From the NCBI RefSeq assembly GCF_009905375.1, contig NC_133655.1, positions 170,065,141-170,129,140 on the forward strand: 64,000 nt of DNA, written 5' to 3'. Shown piece after piece: positions 45,386-58,000 of the stretch (positions are counted from its first letter, which is position 1; every line of letters starts with the position of its first letter). Under the pieces are notes generated by a model, which was not told the DNA's origin, searched no databases, and saw only the letters and a program-made list of their open reading frames with translations. Origin of the DNA: Apium graveolens (lineage: Eukaryota > Streptophyta > Magnoliopsida > Apiales > Apiaceae). Made by a program: the position numbers and the translations under genes.

Positions 45386-48300
45386 TGTAACACCCCCAGA
45401 TCCGGGGTCGGGGATCCGGGTCGTCACGGTCTTTCTTTCCACAATATCACTCCACTTAATTAATAATAAATAACCTTATGCTGTGACCCCACACTAACAC
45501 ACACCACAACCCGTTATAGTCTCAGAGATGAAATTTAAGTAAGTACAAGTCTTTGAATCCACAATTTAAAAGTTATTACAACCCAAAATGATTACTTGAT
45601 AAATTTACAGTTAATTGCCATTATCTGCCACAAGTTATAATTATACATAATTGATTCTCAAAAGTAGATGGTCTGATCTACAATAGATCTACCTCTGCAG
45701 CTATAGCAGCTACAACATCAACGGGAAGACGCGGGACGCTTCCCACACGCTTGCGCTGGGTCTGCTGGAGTCTGGCCATCTTTCCTAACTGTTGTTGTGT
45801 GATGAAGAAATAAAGCAAGGGTGAGCAGCAAGCCCACCAAAATAATATGTATAATGATTAATAGTATATGAGCCTTCTCATAGTACTCATGAAAGTCTTG
45901 GTCAAAAGAAATGAACCAAGTTGATATCTTAATGCGATGAAGTCACAAAATATTCAGTATATATATATACATATATACTTTTCAAAATCTTGGAAGTCCT
46001 CTTCCATCCATAATATACACAGAGTTCCAGTTTATAACTGTATATACAAAAAATATCATTGCAAGGTGATCTCATATATCTAACCTTGTCTCAACGTTTT
46101 TCCGAAAATCTTTGTCATTCATAAGACAATCATTAACTAGATATAAGTTTAAAAGATGAAGTTACAAGATACCCCAAAATACTTATATCTTTACCAAATA
46201 CTACTTGAACTACCCCCGTTCAAGTTATAATCAGTTTCAAAGGTTCATCACATAGATGAGACTACAAGATAAGACTTGAATAGATTCAATCTTTGAAATA
46301 TCATTATAAATAATGAAGTTACGAGATACTTCATTAAGTCCTGATATATATATATCCATATATATATATATCATACATTTCCTGAAATTCTCTGTCATGT
46401 AAAGTATGAACAGAGTTATAATATCCAATGAATTTTGGAAAGGAAAAGAATTTTGGCATAAACCAGATATCTTGCTGATCAGGCAAAGATACCAATAAGT
46501 AACCTTTTCTACTGTAGATGGATGAATTCCTCACCGGTCATCACCCTGGCCGCATTAGGACCTCGCGCTAGACCGTTACCCGGCCACTCACGCATTGATG
46601 GACTGCCACCCAGCCACTTACACTTTGATAGACCGTACCCCGGCCTGTCGCTTATGTCGACTCAATTAGATGGGCTTACTTCCCGAACATTGGGCAAGTA
46701 ATCAATTCATTTATCAAAACAGCAACCTTGTTGCGAATATAAAATACACCATAGAGCCGGATCCCTCAGGTTTTGAACGAGTATTTAAATCCCCTTTAAA
46801 AGGAAGATCTTAAATATAAAAATGAGTTTTGGGATCCGCTCTAACTTTTAAAAATCATTTTGAAGACTCGAAAACATTTTTAAGAATGTTTGGAGTAATG
46901 CTGATTTAATAAAATAAATCAGTCCCAATATGAAAGAAATATCTGAATATTATTATTTAAATAATATTCCCATAAAGAATAATTGAGGTAGAAGTTGGAA
47001 AACTTATACTTGAATGAATAGCAATTAATCAAAGATATACTTATACGAAAGTAATATCTTTACTTGAATATCAAAAGTAAGTTTGATTATCGAACATTAT
47101 TCTTTAATAAAATAAAGAATATTAATAATTAGTAAGCGGAGTCATAATACCTCGAATGAATATTATAAACAATATTCATTAAATAAAATAAAGGAGTCAT
47201 ACATCCTCAAATGAATATCCAATTAATAATCATTAATAATATAAACTGAGTCATAAGCCCTCGAATGAATATTCAAAATAATATTCATTAAATAAAATAA
47301 AGTTATCGAATAAACCTTATTCGATTAATAGTTTTGAAAACTATAACCATATATTTATACAAATATATATATTATACTCGGGATCCTCGACTCCCGGTTT
47401 AGAAAATATTTCCACCTTTTGGGTCCCTATACTAAGGGTATATGCAAGTTACCGCTATCCTCTAGCATAGGTATTATCAACTGAATCAACAATTATATAT
47501 GGAAAGAATATGAAACAGGCATGCATATATATACCATAGCAGCATGCTTCAATATATTGCAACATTTGCTAATATAAACATCATGCATCTATCGGAAGAT
47601 AATGCATATACATATATACATCACAACAACAGTATAACGGGTAGAAAACTTGCCTGAGCGACTGGGGGTTACGAATGGCTCGGGACGAGTCTGGTAACCT
47701 ATAAACAACAAGTAAGTTGGAATTAAACCAAAGTCACTTGTAAATCTATACTTTAACTAACTTAGACTCTAACGCTTGTTTTGCGCTTACTGATTCTCTT
47801 AAGTCACTCGAGTACCCTCGGCTCCATCATTTTTAATAATTTAACCTTTACGAGTTTTAAGGCGATTCCTTCGCGAGTGTCTTACCAACTGCCTAACACA
47901 CTTACCATAAATGTTTCATACATTAATTAACCCTTTTTGGTCTTTAACCTATGTTTCAAAGTAAGGCGAGGGGAAAAGTTTCGTTCGCGAAACGCCGTTA
48001 CTTGAAACGGTCGTTTCTCCTAAACCGTGCATCGGAATCGAACGAACTACATATCAAAACGAAGCTCGTAACATGAGATATCTAAACATGGCAGTGGTCA
48101 TAATCTAGCAGGGGGTTCTCGGGTCCTAATGTTATGCACAAAAACAGTCCAAAGAAAATCGGACGTTACGACGGCTATGTTTACGCGATTACCAATGTTT
48201 AAACTACTCCAATTAACCACCAACCAACTCATAACCATCAATACAACAAAACTTCACCTAAACCATACCACATCAGTCCATAATCTCCAAGGTTTTCAAC

Positions 48301-49417
48301 TCAAACAACCACAATCAAGACCTATGAACTATAATCAAGCTTCAATTACCAAAACACTTCCAAATCAAACCAAACTACTAATAATCACAATCCATGCTTC
48401 TCATTTCACAACACCAACCATTAAACTTACTAAAAAATAAAGTAAAGGCTAGGGTTTGAAGTTTATACCTTCCTTGGGAGGTGTTAAGTTGCTAGGAAGC
48501 CTTAGGGAGCCTCCTACAAGCTTGATCTTTCCAAAGAAATCAAGAACACAAAGTTAGGCTTTGAAGTTTCTAAAAGTCCGATTTAAAGAACTGTAAAAAT
48601 GAGGGTCTTACCATGATTATTTGGACGAGACTTGTGAACAAGAGTTGTAGGCCATCTCAATACCTTTCCAATGAGCTATAGAACACAATATTTGAGTGAG
48701 AAATGAAGGAGATACAGCAGTTTTAGTGTTCTGGTTCTGTTTTGTCCGAGAGCATGAAGAACAATGCCTTGGTTTCTTTTTGATTTTGATGAAAATGATT
48801 TTACTTGGCTTGGTTGCTTTGTTTTTGTGTTTGATTTAGTCAATTACCTTGTTGCCCTTGAATTTGTGTGGTTCTCATTCAACCACACCTCCTTCCTTCC
48901 CATGTCATGCTTGTGTCATCCTCATGATGTCATCCTCCCCTCCTTGTCCTCTTTCTATTGGTTGGATGACATCATCCCCACTAATCCCCTTGATTAACTT
49001 CCTAATCGTTTGCCTAATGACCGCTGATCTGTTATACGGTTCGCTTAACTTTCGTTTTCGTTTATCATTTGAGGGATCATACCCGGGATCTTATTACTTA
49101 GGTTCCCTTAACCTTTTCTCAATATATTGTATTCCTTTTATGATCCTCTCTTATAATCCTTTAATTTAAATCCTTTTTATCTTGTTACCTTATACTCAAT
49201 TCTTTCCGTATCTATTGGATTTCCGGGAAAAATCAAAGTGTTCGGATTTGGATTCTGACGATCTTTACATACACTTATATCCCATATAAAGTACTAATAA
49301 AATCTCAGAATATCCATATCAGAACCCCTACATAGTGTGGCATGAAAAATTTTCTCATTCAGCAAAAACACTATTCATAAGGGTTTCAAAAATTTCCCAA
49401 AAATTGGGGTTATTACA
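45386..49417 (-). repeat. 3' LTR of the Tekay element (element orientation)
   Basis: 4032 bp, TG...CA ends in either reading (TGTAACACCCCC at 45386, GGTTATTACA at 49417). It contains two small tandem arrays: about 46537-46672 (four units of about 32 bases around GACCGTTACCCGGCCACTC) and 47139-47303 (three units of about 55 bases starting GAGTCATA). Open frames such as 48129-48440 are chance; they recur only because the LTR is duplicated. Confidence 0.93.
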
Positions 49418-49436
49418 GTCTCCCCTCCTTAAAAGG
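49418..49436 (-). other. Polypurine tract of the Tekay element
   Basis: On the minus strand CCTTTTAAGGAGGGGAGAC directly precedes the LTR start TGTAATAACC. Plus-strand DNA synthesis of the retroelement starts at such a tract, which also fixes the element direction. Confidence 0.8.
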
Positions 49437-49439
49437 ATT

Positions 49440-50215
49440 CCGTCTCGGAATCAGATAGAAAATGAATAGGGATACTCTCTTAGCATTGCACTTTCTAACT
49501 CTCGAGTAAATTTTCCCATATTGTGGTTCTACCATCAAACTCTTACTAGTTTGATAACCCTTCTCCTAAGCACTCGTTCCCTTTTACTCTATACCCTTCC
49601 TCGTTGCTCCATATAGGTTACGTCTGGTTGCATGTCTATGCGCTCATATGCCCCTATTTGTCTGGCATCCGAATTACACTTGCTTAACATTGATACGTGG
49701 AACACGTTATGAACTTGCTACAGGTTCGGGGGTAGGGCTAGCTCATATGCTAACTTCCCAAACGTCCTAATATATCCAAGGGTCCAACAAATTGTAGACT
49801 TAGATTTCCTTTCTTTCCGAACCTCATCAATCCTTTTCAAGGGTTTCCAAGGGGATACCTATAACATTACTAGGCCCCCTATTTCATACTCTTTGTCCTT
49901 TTTGAGTCAAATCAGCATACCTCTTATGTCCATCTTGGGTTACTACCAGCCGTCCTCTGATTAGATCTATCATATCCTTGGTCCTTTAGACCACTGCTGG
50001 TCCGAGCATCTTGCGCTCTACAACTTCATCCTAACATAAGGGAGAGCGATATTGTCTTCCCTCAAGGATCTCATAAGGCGATATCTCAATACTGACATAT
50101 GATCTATTGTCGTAAGAAAACTCAATCCGTGTTAAGTGATCATTCCAATTTTTTTTTCAAGTCTATTGCACAGACTCTCATTATAGTTTTTAGCATTAGA
50201 GCTTTTGGTTCTCAA
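49440..50215 (-). pseudogene. Integrase C-terminal half and chromodomain remnant
   Basis: Minus-strand translation in shifting frames gives NWNDHLTRIEFSYDN and SPYEILEGRQYRSPLC (integrase core end). It continues with VERKMLGPAVV, MIDLIRGRLVVTQDGHKRYAD, NVFHVSMLSKCNSDARQIGA and YERIDMQPDVTYMEQRGRV, then a decayed chromodomain-like end (SAMLREYPYSF). The order is exactly that of Tekay integrases. Several stops and shifts are present. Confidence 0.8.
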
Positions 50216-53040
50216 TACCCATTCTTTTCCAGTTCGTAATCGCTACTACCTTCCGTTCCTAATATTATACTGGTTATACTTTTGCTCGTTAGCGTTCTAT
50301 AACCTTTTAATAACCACGTCAACCTTAGTATCACGAATGTGTTTCCATTCCGAATACTACCACAACTTTATTACTCCTTTTTCAGCTGTTTCTATTTCCC
50401 AAAGTTTGATCAATCATATAGAAGTAAAGGAATTTGTTGAGAGATCACTTTGATCATGAACACTTGTTATCTCGCATAGTTAGTACAGAAGGTGGCCAGC
50501 CTTTAGTACTTGATAAGCAATTAAACAATAGTTGGTATCCTACTAGGCTTCTATCACACAGATAGACAGTCATTCGGCAATACCTCCCCTTCTGGAAGGG
50601 TTGTTCTTCTCAAATTACATGAAATGAAAAGAAGAGAAAAGAACGAACTGAAGAGAATTGTATATATATAAAAAAATATACTGCCACAAAATATCTGGCC
50701 TGGAACCTACCTCTGAACTATAGAGGTTTGTCATAGGAGAACAAAACATATATGTATTTATATCAACATCAAGTATTATAGCATCCTATTTCACATGCCT
50801 AAATATTTCTATTCCGTTCATCATTCTATGGACCCATGCTCTTCCTCGAGCTTATACACAATCACCTTTGAAACTCCCTCGACATCGAAAATCGAATCTG
50901 GGATCTCATTCTATACATCATCGCTACTAGAATTCTATGCTTGCACCGCAACCTTCCTCGTATAATAATACGACTCTCTATTGATAAGAAAGAATAATAA
51001 TTCACTAGGTAGATACTCTACTTAATTAGTCTATCAATGATAACTTATACACTACCACGACCCGATTAGTGGTACTCAATCTCAACACCCATTCCAATAC
51101 AACTCTCACGGTTGTAATCAGCTCATTACTCGCAGAATCATTGCTGCCTTACTATGGTCCACCACTGACCTACTGTCGTCATTCACTTTTCCATAAAATC
51201 TTAATATCTAACCATACGGAGTCCATACATCTCGTATCTAATTCTCCTAAGGAGTTAACATAACCACCAATCACAATTCATGAAGAACACTCCAAACTCT
51301 GACGTACTTTCATGACATGAAGTAGATAAAATTGCAGAAGAGTTTCAATCAAAACAACGATAGCAGGTTAATACCATTCTTAATCATATGCCTTAAATAG
51401 AAGACTTAACTCAAAGGTTCGTTTAGTCCTTTTTGAAACATGGTCCTAGATTATTCTCAAGATAGTACCTCCTAAGATAGATAGCCCGTTCCTGGCGATT
51501 ACACGAATTAAACCTTTACCAACTACTATTACGGTTGGGTATTGCACAGTCATCAGAAGGAATGTCAATCTTCCAAACCATAATTCAACCTTCACATTTT
51601 TAACCATCATCACTGTTTTCTTTTGGCACACGCGCCTATAATTATCCACTTACCTTTAAAGTGTCGGCCACCTCTTTGGCCTTTCCTGATAGTAAAATTT
51701 CCTTACAGTCAATGTCATTTTAACCACCTCCAAATAAATTTTCTACCTTATTTCCGATCACTGCTTGAGTGAAGATGTTTTCCTTAAAATCAGATGGGAA
51801 AGAAAAGAAAAAAAAAATATCACCATTTTTCCATAAGTTATTGCCTCAATCTTTAGAGGCTAATCACTGTCAAGACTGACTCTCAATCATACTTAGAACA
51901 TTTTTTATCTTAAGTCCTAATTGCCCTGAACAATTTCGACCATTACTGGTTCGATCCATACTTTCTCGTGGTTTAACACGTGCCCCACTTGGCATCATTA
52001 TAATTATGTCATATTTCCTTTATCAACATTTTTATTCTTGAGAATTTCAAATATTTCCTTTCTCCTTGTAAAACCTCTAAGGTTATCCTTCAATCGTTCC
52101 TCCTGTATTCCCTATATACAGGGCATATCAAAATACCATTTACTAATACTAGAACCATTGTCTATATACTTCTGAAAAATTTCTCCACTGATCCTTAAAG
52201 GTTATTATTACCTTAATCCTTTCCAATTCATACTGTTAAAACTCATACTATCCCTATTAAGGGTGAAATGCCAACCTTTATGCATTCCCCTAGGATTCGT
52301 TTTAAGTTACCGATGTTTTATCCTTAATTCCACCTTTAAAAAGGTACAAGCATCCTTCCATGGATAAATAAAGTCATATATCCCTGATAAGGGTATCTTA
52401 TTCAATCATTTCCACCTCGATAGTCTATACCGAATTTCACAATAGCATCCTTATTCAAGTTAAGGTCAATCCACATGGCCTCCAAAAGATAAAAATGGTT
52501 ATCCGCTTTCCTTTCCTGATTTGGTAATGATCACATGGATGATCTGGAAGATATTGGTCGTGTTCAACGTGAACTTCTTCTTAATAAATCCTTATTTACT
52601 TTTGTTGTTTATCTCAACAGTCATCTCAATGTTGGGATATCTTTCATACCTGGAGTCTCCCTTCCTGGGTATCAAGCCACCGGTCTTACACTTCACATTC
52701 TTGAAGGTCACTTCCTTCATCCAATTTTCTTAATTTCTTACTTTCTTGTCTCCTCAGTCTATCCGCGTCTCATTATTTATCCTTCGAACTATCTCAAGGT
52801 TTCTTCGAATCCTCCCAACTTACAGGGGATAATATATATATATCTCTTATACCTTCAACCATCAATTTAACTCATGGTATATCACCCTCATCCTGACGAT
52901 TACATACTTTTCTATGTCTATTGCTACGAGTCTTTAGGGTTTCCTCATACCCAACTCCCTTATCATTCCTCAAACTCTATTGCCTTTATATTCCTTTCCA
53001 CTTCAGTTTCTTTTTTATTTTCCTTTCTCTTATTATTATT
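50216..53040 (-). pseudogene. Decayed Tekay interior, domains not resolved by eye
   Basis: This should hold the rest of gag, protease, reverse transcriptase and the integrase N-half, but minus-strand frames are too broken to assign confidently. No catalytic motif of reverse transcriptase was found by reading. The plus-strand open frames of 60-110 codons here are not protein-like. Confidence 0.4.
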
Positions 53041-53049
53041 TCATGGACC

Positions 53050-53535
53050 AACACAACATAAACATTGATTTCATACATCCCGTCATTCTGGATTCGTGTC
53101 CTCAGAAAGAATCTTGATAACTTTTACAACTTAGATTCATAATTCATCATACTCGTCTGCCGTTGTTCCGTCTCTAAAGCTTTTACACTATCTCCATAAC
53201 CTTGGGAAGTACTTTCCTAAAACAATTGACTAAACTTAAATCAGTTTATTATAACCTCTGGCTCCGTGCCTTTCTTGGTCTTTCACCAGCGGGTGGCCTC
53301 TCTCTTAGGAGGGTAAGTGACAAAAACAGTCCTTTGTGGTTCGTCAATCATTTAGAATCTCAAATGATTCCTCTATTTCCTTTAGCCAGGCTCTTGCCTC
53401 GGCTGGGTCAGCTTGTTCCATGGAACTCTGAGAGCTTAGCGACTTAAAGGTCCTGAAAGAATTTCTCACCGTACTGTCTCCTCAGGGTGGTGGTTGGGGA
53501 TAATAGTCTAAGTTCTCTTTAGATAGGTCCATGAA
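53050..53535 (-). pseudogene. Tekay gag core remnant
   Basis: Minus-strand fragments read DYYPQPPP, then SMEQADPAEARAWLKEIEES and FEILND, then KKGTEPEVIIN, QGYGDSVKALETEQRQTS and MMNYESKL. This is the order of the retrotransposon gag domain in Tekay elements. Stops and shifts interrupt it. Confidence 0.7.
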
Positions 53536-53749
53536 TTGCCGTATAGGGGTACCATCTCGGGTCTCCTTTCCTTACTCGACTTTTTGTTTCCTTAGTATAA
53601 AATGTTTCATCCTACTCCCCATAATTGGGGTCATCTTTTAATTTAAAATCCTCATTTTCCACTCCATTATGTCATGGGTTCCTTCTATCTTGATGGCGAC
53701 CTCCCTGACTATCACGTTCAGGGTTTGCTCTAAATCTTATTCCTCAAAC

Positions 53750-54590
53750 TAGCTTTCATCTAAGATCTCATCTTTAAGCTCTTGAACATTTGGAACCCAA
53801 ATTCTGTAGGAATACCTCATTATTCCCTTCTCATCTTTCTCGGTATTAACCTCTTATCTATTTGTTGGCTCTCTGCCTTCATTCATAACTTTTTCTGGCA
53901 CAATATGATCTTTTCCAATAATTCGGGCTGTATTGCTATCTCAAACAGCTTTTCGGTACCGGCTCCGGTTACCTTCACTACTATTTCCATTTTCTCAAAA
54001 TCTCTTATAAACTCTCCAAAAGACATTATCATCTTGAGTCTCTCCTTTTTACTAAGGGCATCAACCACCATATTGGCTTTCCCCAAATGATAAAGAATCT
54101 CCCAATCATAATTCTTGATTAGCTCTAACCGCCTCCTCTGGCGTATGTTGAGCTCTTTCCACGTAAGAATGTACTAGAGCACTTATGGCTTAGGTAATTC
54201 TCGCACTTCTCTCCATACAAGTAGTGCCTCCAATCTTTAGGGTAAAACTATTACCACGAGCCTAAGCTCATGGGCGGGAATATCGAATTTCATATTACCT
54301 TAATTGTCTTGACGTAGACGCGATTATCTTGCTGTGCTAAGAAGCACCCTAATTCCTTATGCGAAGCGTCACTTACAAATCACAAAATCTCCTTTTTCCA
54401 TCCGGCAACGCCAGCATAGGGGCCATCACCAACCTCTGCTTCAGTTCTTGAAAGCTGTTCTCGCATTTCTCTGTCCATTCGAACTTCTCAGTCTTACGAG
54501 TAAGCCGCGTTAAAGGGGCTACTATCTTTACAACTTGAACGAACCTCCGGTAGTGACCGGCCAATCCTACCTCTGGTAGTTGCCCTAACC
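53750..54590 (-). pseudogene. RNase H and integrase N-terminal remnant, out of normal order
   Basis: Minus-strand frames give GLAGHYRRFVQVVKIVAPLT and FEWTEKCENSFQELKQRLV (RT/RNase H junction), then ALPDGKRRF, a badly decayed RNase H centre, and GKANMVVDALSKKERLKMIM (RNase H end). The integrase N-terminal linker follows (QPELLEKIILCQKKL, then YRIWVPNVQELKDEILDE). In intact elements this lies downstream of gag and RT. Here it sits between the gag N-terminus (54748-54617) and the gag core (53535-53050). Confidence 0.7.
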
Positions 54591-54616
54591 ATGGTCATCA
54601 ATTCCTCAGTGGTCCT

Positions 54617-54748
54617 TTATTCATTCTTGTCAGGATCCTCCATGGGATCCTCCTCAGCAACTATCCCTTCTAGGACAACATCCTCAACCGCTACATCCTC
54701 AATATCAACATCATCCGGTCCCGCGTTAGGACGCTCTATCGGATCCAT
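54617..54748 (-). pseudogene. gag N-terminus of the Tekay element
   Basis: ATG at 54748 (MDPIERPNAGPDDVDIEDVA) opens an acidic 43-codon frame ending in TAA. It lies about 240 bases inside the primer-binding site, where gag should start. The family resemblance is an acidic, Val/Glu/Asp-rich gag leader. It stops early and is followed by an RNase H segment, not by the rest of gag. Confidence 0.6.
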
Positions 54749-54988
54749 AATCTGATCCCCAATAAATAATAAAACATCATCGCGTTGATGTTCCTCAACT
54801 TCAGGGTTCGGAGTCCCGCTACCATATACGATAACGAACTACGCTTCTATCGCTACATTTATAAGGGTTCCCATAAGGGTTTTAACTGTCAGTACTACGT
54901 TAGGTAGTCCGACTATGAACTTGGCAAGAGTTCTTATTATCTTAGTGAACTTATTATCTTAACGTCCCATCATCTCTGAGGTTTATAA

Positions 54989-55006
54989 CGCTTAGCTCTG
55001 ATACCA
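54989..55006 (-). other. Primer-binding site of the Tekay element
   Basis: On the minus strand TGGTATCAGAGCTAAGCG lies four bases (GAAA) after the LTR end. The first 12 bases complement the 3' end of plant initiator tRNA-Met, the usual primer for Ty3/gypsy chromoviruses. Confidence 0.9.
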
Positions 55007-55010
55007 TTTC

Positions 55011-58000
55011 TGTAACACCCCCAGATCCGGGGTCGGGGATCCGGGTCGTCACGGTCTTTCTTTCCACAATATCACTCCACTTAATTAATAATAAATAACC
55101 TTATGCTGTGACCCCACACTAACACACACCACAACCCGTTATAGTCTCAGAGATGAAATTTAAGTAAGTACAAGTCTTTGAATCCACAATTTAAAAGTTA
55201 TTACAACCCAAAATGATTACTTGATAAATTTACAGTTAATTGCCATTATCTGCCACAAGTTATAATTATACATAATTGATTCTCAAAAGTAGATGGTCTG
55301 ATCTATAATAGATCTACCTCTGCAGCTATAGCAGCTACAACATCAACGGGAAGACGCGGGACGCTTCCCACGCGCTTGCGCTGGGTCTGCTGGAGTCTGG
55401 CCATCTTTCCTAACTATTGTTGTGTGATGAAGAAATAAAGCAAGGGTGAGCAGCAAGCCCACCAAAATAATATGTATAATGATTAATAGTATATGAGCCT
55501 TCTCATAGTACTCATGAAAGTCTTGGTCAAAAGAAATGAACCAAGTTGATATCTTAATGCGATGAAGTCACAAAATATTCAGTATATATATATACATATA
55601 TACTTTTCAAAATCTTGGAAGTCCTCTTCCATCCATAATATACACAGAGTTCCAGTTTATAACTGTATATACAAAAAATATCGTTGCAAGGTGATCTCAT
55701 ATATCTAACCTTGTCTCAACGTTTTTCCGAAAATCTTTGTCATTCATAAGACAATCATTAACTAGATATAAGTTTAAAAGATGAAGTTACAAGATACCCC
55801 AAAATACTTATATCTTTACCAAATACTACTTGAACTACCCCCGTTCAAGTTATAATCAGTTTCAAAGGTTCATCACATAGATGAGACTACAAGATAAGAC
55901 TTGAATATATTCAATCTTTGAAATATCATTATAAATAATGAAGTTACGAGATACTTCATTAAGTCCTGATATATATATCCATATATATATATCTCATACA
56001 TTTCCTGAAAATCTCTGTCATGTAAAGTATGAACAGAGTTATAATATCCAATGAATTTTGGAAAGGAAAAGAATTTTGGCATAAACCAGATATCTTGCTG
56101 ATCAGGCAAAGATACCAATAAGTAACCTTTTCTACTGTAGATGGATGAATTCCTCACCGGTCATCACCCTGGCCGCATTAGGACCTCGCGCTAGACCGTT
56201 ACCCGGCCACTCACGCGTTGATGGACTGCCACCCAGCCACTTACACTTTGATAGACCGTACCCCGGCCTGTCGCTTATGCCGACTCAATTAGATGGGCTT
56301 ACTTCCCAAACATTGGGCAAGTAATCAATTCATTTATCAAAACAGCAACCTTGTTGCGAATATAAAATACACCATAGAGCCGGATCCCTCAGGTTTTGAA
56401 CGAGTATTTAAATCCCCTTTAAAAAGAAGATCTTAAATATAAAAATGAGTTTTGGGATCCGCTCTAACTTTTAAAAATCATTTTGAAGACTCGAAAACAT
56501 TTTTAAGAATGTTTGGAGTAATGCTGATTTAATAAAATAAATCAGTCCCAATATGAAAGAAATATCTGAATATTATTATTTAAATAATATTCCCATAAAG
56601 AATAATTGAGGTAGAAGTTGGAAAACTTATACTTGAATGAATAGCAATTAATCAAAGATATACTTATACGAAAGTAATATCTTTACTTGAATATCAAAAG
56701 TAAGTTTGATTATCGAACATTATTCTTTAATAAAATAAAGAATATTAATAATTAGTAAGCGGAGTCATAATACCTTGAATGAATATTATAAACAATATTC
56801 ATTAAATAAAATAAAGGAGTCATACATCCTCAAATGAATATCCAATTAATAATCATTAATAATATAAACTGAGTCATAAGCCCTCGAATGAATATTCAAA
56901 ATAATATTCATTAAATAAAATAAAGTTATCGAATAAACCTTATTCGATTAATAGTTTTGAAAACTATAACCATATATTTATATAAATATATATATTATAC
57001 TCGGGATCCTCGACTCCCGGTTTAGAAAATATTTCCACCTTTTGGGTCCCTATACTAAGGGTATATGCAAGTTACCGCTATCCTCTAGCATAGGTATTAT
57101 CAACTGAATCAACAATTATATATGGAAAGAATATGAAACAGGCATGCATATATATACCATAGCAGCATGTTTCAATATATTGCAACATTTGCTAATATAA
57201 ACATCATGCATCTATCGCAAGATAATGCATATACATATATACATCACAACAACAGTATAACGGGTAGAAAACTTGCCTGAGCGACTGGGGGTTACGAATG
57301 GCTCGGGACGAGTCTGGTAACCTATAAACAACAAGTAAGTTGGAATTAAACCAAAGTCACTTGTAAATCTATACTTTAACTAACTTAGACTCTAACGCTT
57401 ATTTTGCGCTTACTGATTCTCTTAAGTCACTCGAGTACCCTCGGCTCCACCATTTTTAATAATTTAACCTTTATGAGTTTTAAGGAGATTCCTTCGCGAG
57501 TGTCTTACCAACTGCCTAACACACTTACCATAAATGTTTCATACATTAATTAATCCTTTTTGGTCTTTAACCTATGTTTCAAAGTAAGGCGAGGGGAAAA
57601 GTTTTGTTCGCGAAACGCCGTTACTTGAAACGGTCGTTTCTCCTAAACCGTGCATCGGAATCGAACGAACTACATATCAAAACGAAGCTCGTAACATGAG
57701 CTATCTAAAAATGGCAGTGGTCATAATCTAGCAGGGGGTTCTCGGGTCCTAATGTTATGCACAAAAACAGTCCAAAGAAAATCGGACGTTACGACGGCTA
57801 TGTTTACGCGATTACCAATGTTTAAACTACTCCAATTAACCATCAACCAACTCATAACCATCAATACAACAAAACTTCACCTAAACCATACCACATCAGT
57901 CCATAATCTCCAAGGTTTTCAACTCAAACAACCACAATCAAGACCTATGAACTATAATCAAGCTTCAATTACCAAAACACTTCCAAATCAAACCAAACTA

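Noticed and set aside
48129..48440. A 103-codon plus-strand open frame with a near-identical copy at 57752-58063
   Set aside because: The conservation is only because both lie in the two LTRs of one element. The composition (Thr/Gln/His-rich) is not protein-like, and the element is transcribed from the other strand.
48764..49169. Paired open frames (also 58387-58765) with hydrophobic content
   Set aside because: Same reason: LTR duplication. No domain is recognised.
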